The notes below the pieces were generated by a model. The model saw nothing but the letters and a program-made list of their open reading frames with translations. It did not search any database and was not told where the DNA came from. DNA of 64,000 nt from contig JAMXBB010000002.1 of the NCBI GenBank assembly GCA_024138015.1, forward strand, positions 54,800,365 through 54,864,364, written 5' to 3'. Positions 60,782-64,000 of this stretch are shown piece by piece (positions within the stretch are counted from its first letter, which is position 1; each line of letters begins with the position of its first letter). A program made the position numbers and the translations under genes. Source of the stretch: Lumnitzera littorea. Its lineage: Eukaryota; Streptophyta; Magnoliopsida; Myrtales; Combretaceae.

Positions 60782-61729
60782 TGTTAATACAAGATTCTCA
60801 TCTGACTCGAGACCCAATTCTAACAACGAGCTCCTAGAAGGCCGATTGTCCCCCAACGAAACGACTCCCTTCTCTATCCTTCTTTTTCCATGTGCTCTGG
60901 CCTACTCAAGCACCTCAACCATCTATAGGCCTTGCGATAAGCAATCAATCAAGCAAATGCCTTAAGGACTCAAGCGAGCCCAAAGCTAAAAGCCCTATTT
61001 GACGTACAATGGATTCCTACCTATAGGCCAGCCAAGCTCGAAAATGCAAGGGACCCTCCTCTTGCTGGTCTAAGCATTAATAGGTAAGGATACCCCAAGC
61101 CTTGCAAGCCGACTAGATACTTAGCTTACCGTGTAATATGCATTCGAATTAGCTCACTTGCCTCCTCCCCTTCTCTTTGTCCTCTAGCATCGACATCCTG
61201 CTTCAACTTATTAATTGTAACCTATCATCCGTAGTACTACCAACACCTCAACATGCCCTAAGGACGTCAAACCTCCATATCACAAATGTGGCTACTAGTA
61301 TAGTCGTGGCCGATCAACTCATAGAACCACCTTGTCAATCCCGCAATGCATGTCCCTTGCTAACTACTAGTAAGGACAAACCCTAGACTAACATGCGTCC
61401 AAGTAGTTGTACTCCTTAGTGCAAGGGGATCAACAAGTAAAGGGATTTTTCTTGCTTCCAAACCTTAACAAAAAGACTTTAGAAGCCCATTCTACTCTTC
61501 ACGTTCCCATCAAACTCGTACACATTCCCTTAGGAATTTAGTGCTCAACCGTTCCCCCTTTTACCATCATTTTCATTGTCTTTATTGCTGACTTAAGTGT
61601 CGGAGAGCCCCTACGGCCATACCTACAAGAGGCTTTTTGCAGGTATTGGGAGCAAGGAGCCAGACGAACCTACCCCCTACTAGACCACACACACCATATC
61701 ATTTGGAGTTCATTCTACCATAATCAACA
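60782..61729 (+). mobile_element. 3' LTR of element D
   Basis: Starts TGTTAATAC and ends ATAATCAACA, 948 bp, uninterrupted. It served as the reference that shows the two breakpoints in the 5' LTR. Followed by the CTTAC duplication at 61730-61734. Confidence 0.9.
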
Positions 61730-61734
61730 CTTAC

Positions 61735-62390
61735 CGTTCTCTTTTCTTTGTTATGAGGGGATGAATGTATTAAAATCATTACAAAAAAAAAAGGAAAAAT
61801 CTTTAAAATATATGATGTATCTTGGTGCTTGTAAAATTGACTTATACATATTTTTAATAAATGCATCACCTGCATTCTCTCCATTAGATAATCTTTAAGT
61901 GCTCTGCTAATATGTTACACGATATATTAGTAACCAATAATAATAATAACAATAACAATAACAACTCCAAATCATATAAATTAGAAAACCTAAAAACGGG
62001 GGCTTAAAACCTCTCTTTCGTCTTGTTGGAACTTCTTCATATGGGGTTGGAAATGAAAAAGCTTTTAGACGATAGACTTTCGAAGAATCTATGTATGTGC
62101 TAGAAATTTTCAAATTTACGTATGCATCATGAAGATTTTAGTACACTTGATACTTCTGTAACAGAAAGAATATAAATGTATACTGAATTTATTTTAAAAA
62201 ATTTATGTATCAACCAGGCCATATTTATGTATTCTCTTAAAAATTAAAAAAAAAAAAAAAGCTAAAAAATTCTTATATTATTAGGGGAACTAAAGTGAAG
62301 CCAGAATTAAGCATGAATTCTTAGAAGAAACATCATCTAATGCAAGAAGCTTAATCACGAGGTCTCGAAAGACAGCATAATTGCATTATC
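61735..62390. other. Right flank of element D, AT-rich, no supported gene
   Basis: Contains poly-A runs (61782-61791, 62247-62260) and an (AAT/AAC)n stretch near 61936-61965. Nothing else recognised. Confidence 0.5.
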
Positions 62391-62391
62391 A

Positions 62392-62530
62392 TTAATCATC
62401 GCAAACTGGGACTGACATAGAATATGAGCCAGAGCCAGGTGACAGAGCAACCTCGAATATCATGGACGGTGTCTTGACAACAATAAACAATGGGAAGAAA
62501 TCGGAAATCCATGCTCTTTCCATTTACCAA
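62392..62530 (-). other. Candidate terminal exon of an unidentified gene (weak)
   Basis: On the minus strand a frame ending in TAA at 62392-62394 encodes a non-repetitive peptide finishing MIFEVALSPGSGSYSMSVP plus VCDD. A pyrimidine-rich TTTATTGTTGTCAAG just upstream (about 62483-62497) could be a splice acceptor. The local GC content is higher than around it. I do not recognise the family and no further exon is secured, so it may be chance. Confidence 0.2.
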
Positions 62531-62534
62531 AAGC

Positions 62535-64000
62535 ATCTACGGTGTAGCGTACGCAGTGGGATGTTGAACCATTTCCGATAAGAGGTCCTTTTAAAGCACA
62601 TCAAATGGCAAGGAAATTGCTCTATTTTACCCAACATACATCTAAATCTTTTTTCTTTTTCTTTTTCTTTTTTTTGTTTTAATTTCGACCGAATCGGGAT
62701 GCCAAAGACCATAAAATTGCGGGCTAAAACCAAAATTGCTAAATTCAAGGTATTTTTATATTTGAGAAAAATAGGAATAAGGGCACTACAAGTGGAGTTT
62801 CATTCCTGTTGCGTACTTAAAAAAAAATTATTAAAAAGGGGTTTGGACAAAAGTTATTAGTCGAAGGGCATAGTAAAAGCCAATACAAAGTATATGCCTT
62901 TACTTTGTTATATTTAATGACTACACCTTGCATTTTTTATTTAAAGAGAAGGGACACATGGAGTATACACCTTCAATTAAAATTAAAAATGTGAAAAAGG
63001 CTCATACTCAATATGTGTCTTTAACATTTTCACCTACAAAAGAACACAGATATCAATAGCAAGCCCTCTGCAGAAAAGAAAAAAAAAAATCATGTAATAT
63101 ACAAATAACCTAAAATGCAATTTTGACAATTCCTAACTCATATCCCCTAGTCCAAACACCACCTCATATCCTTAACTCCAAACACAGTATAAGTTTAGTA
63201 ATGAAAACCTAATTCACGTTTGAACTCTAGATCATATCCCCAACTCCAACATCGAGCATGAAGACAGTCTCAACCAAAAATATACAAGTCTTCAATTCAA
63301 CTTCTAGAACAAAACACAAGAGCTAAATAAAAATGAAGTACTATGGAACAAGTAGATAGCTAGGACTTCTGAAGAAATTTTACTACATTAACTTTCATTA
63401 AAATGCATGTCAATAAAATTTAGTCTATATGCACATAATGATCGATGACTATACATTTATCTCCTCTTACTCCTAGAACTAGTGAAGACACATGTGATCC
63501 ATGGTGTTATCCACTCTTTAGACCTTCCATCATCACCATTTAGAGTGTGTGACTCCTATATTGGATTATCCTAGGGGGTGGCTCATCGAAGTCCTGAAGA
63601 GCTACCGTACTTACCTAAGAAGGAGCATGATGTGGATTCATGGGTGAACATACAATTCCAACAATCATGCCAAACAAGGGATAGGTTCAAACCTCAAGAC
63701 AGTTGAAAAGATAAATGATAGTCGAATGTTCAAGCAAAATCTCGCACAAGTGTATAGATATGACATACCATTCACATCATGCGAACAAGTCAATACCCGA
63801 TATGATGGACATACTATGCCTAGGGTCACTCACTACTAACCTTGCTTAAGGGTTAGATAAGAGCGAGAACTTATACTTAGTAAAATAGGCTACATTCATT
63901 CAATTGCTTATAGCTAATAAAAGTTGAGTATTTATACAACCCTATTTAGAACAACTTCAAGTATTACACAATTACCAACAAAGATTCCAGTTTGAAAATG
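62535..64000. other. Unassigned AT-rich DNA to the window end
   Basis: Includes a CTTTTT-type pyrimidine tract (62640-62671). About 63100-64000 has the low-coding, moderately structured look of the long LTRs elsewhere in the window, but I cannot align it to any of them. Confidence 0.4.

Larger units (their letters stand above)
41369..61729 (+). mobile_element. Non-autonomous LTR retrotransposon 'D', hosting nested insertions
   Basis: LTRs of about 950 bp (41369-42254 joined to 49333-49406; and 60782-61729) are flanked by a perfect 5-bp duplication CTTAC at 41364-41368 and 61730-61734. Once nested elements are set aside, its own interior is only 49407-50124 plus 60052-60781, about 1.45 kb, with no pol-like sequence. 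The 5' LTR is followed by ttttggcgtcatcc, reminiscent of the TGGCG-type primer-binding sites of Tat/Athila gypsy lineages (inference). D therefore depended on another element for its enzymes and was the first insertion here. Confidence 0.85.

Noticed and set aside
62524..62748. 74-residue minus-strand open frame
   Set aside because: Crosses a long CTTTTT tract giving a Lys/Glu run, without domain or splice support.

Overview
The window is nuclear DNA from a plant, probably a flowering plant. The evidence is an AT-rich background, one intron-containing gene for a plastid-type starch-binding protein, and a dense nest of degraded plant retrotransposons of the Ty3/gypsy, Ty1/copia and L1-type LINE classes. 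I see no bacterial or organellar gene clusters and no tRNA, rRNA or CRISPR loci. Species cannot be fixed by eye.

Left edge (1-8480): nested pieces of long terminal repeats. A minus-strand long LTR (1-2136) sits inside a fragment of another long-LTR family (2137-2206), next to a minus-strand Ty1/copia LTR (2274-3674). An AT-rich tandem repeat (3790-4475) follows, then a diverged plus-strand long LTR (4758 to about 7880) interrupted by an 837-bp insertion with an 11-bp target duplication.

Host gene (8590-13160): the only well-supported host gene. Two G-boxes and a TATA box precede five exons that splice in frame into a 458-residue protein with an N-terminal transit-type leader, a CBM20 starch-binding domain and an acidic tail. 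Intron 4 carries a 133-bp tandem duplication.

13860-20750: a minus-strand L1-type LINE with decayed ORF1 and ORF2, split by a TIR element of about 785 bp.

21177-37399: two related Ty3/gypsy elements in an unusual order, LTR X / LTR Y / body A / LTR Y' / body B / LTR X'. Body B is split by a 3163-bp solo LTR (Z1). Both pol reading frames are broken by stops that mostly look like C-to-T decay.

38876-40950: a copia LTR, an RNase H remnant and a probable TIR/MITE element.

41369-61729: one 20.4-kb onion. Non-autonomous element D is bounded by a perfect CTTAC target duplication. Its 5' LTR is split by a 3.3-kb solo LTR (E), itself split by a 3.8-kb non-autonomous element (F) that carries two different coding minisatellites. 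D's interior holds gypsy element C, itself split by a second, inverted copy of the Z solo LTR (Z2).

61730-64000: flanking DNA with no firm gene; a weak candidate terminal exon lies on the minus strand near 62392.

No clearly new functional system is present. The most informative points are the nesting chronology, the rearranged A/B gypsy pair, the repeated use of Z-family solo LTRs, the minisatellite-bearing element F and the methylation-type decay of the gypsy genes.
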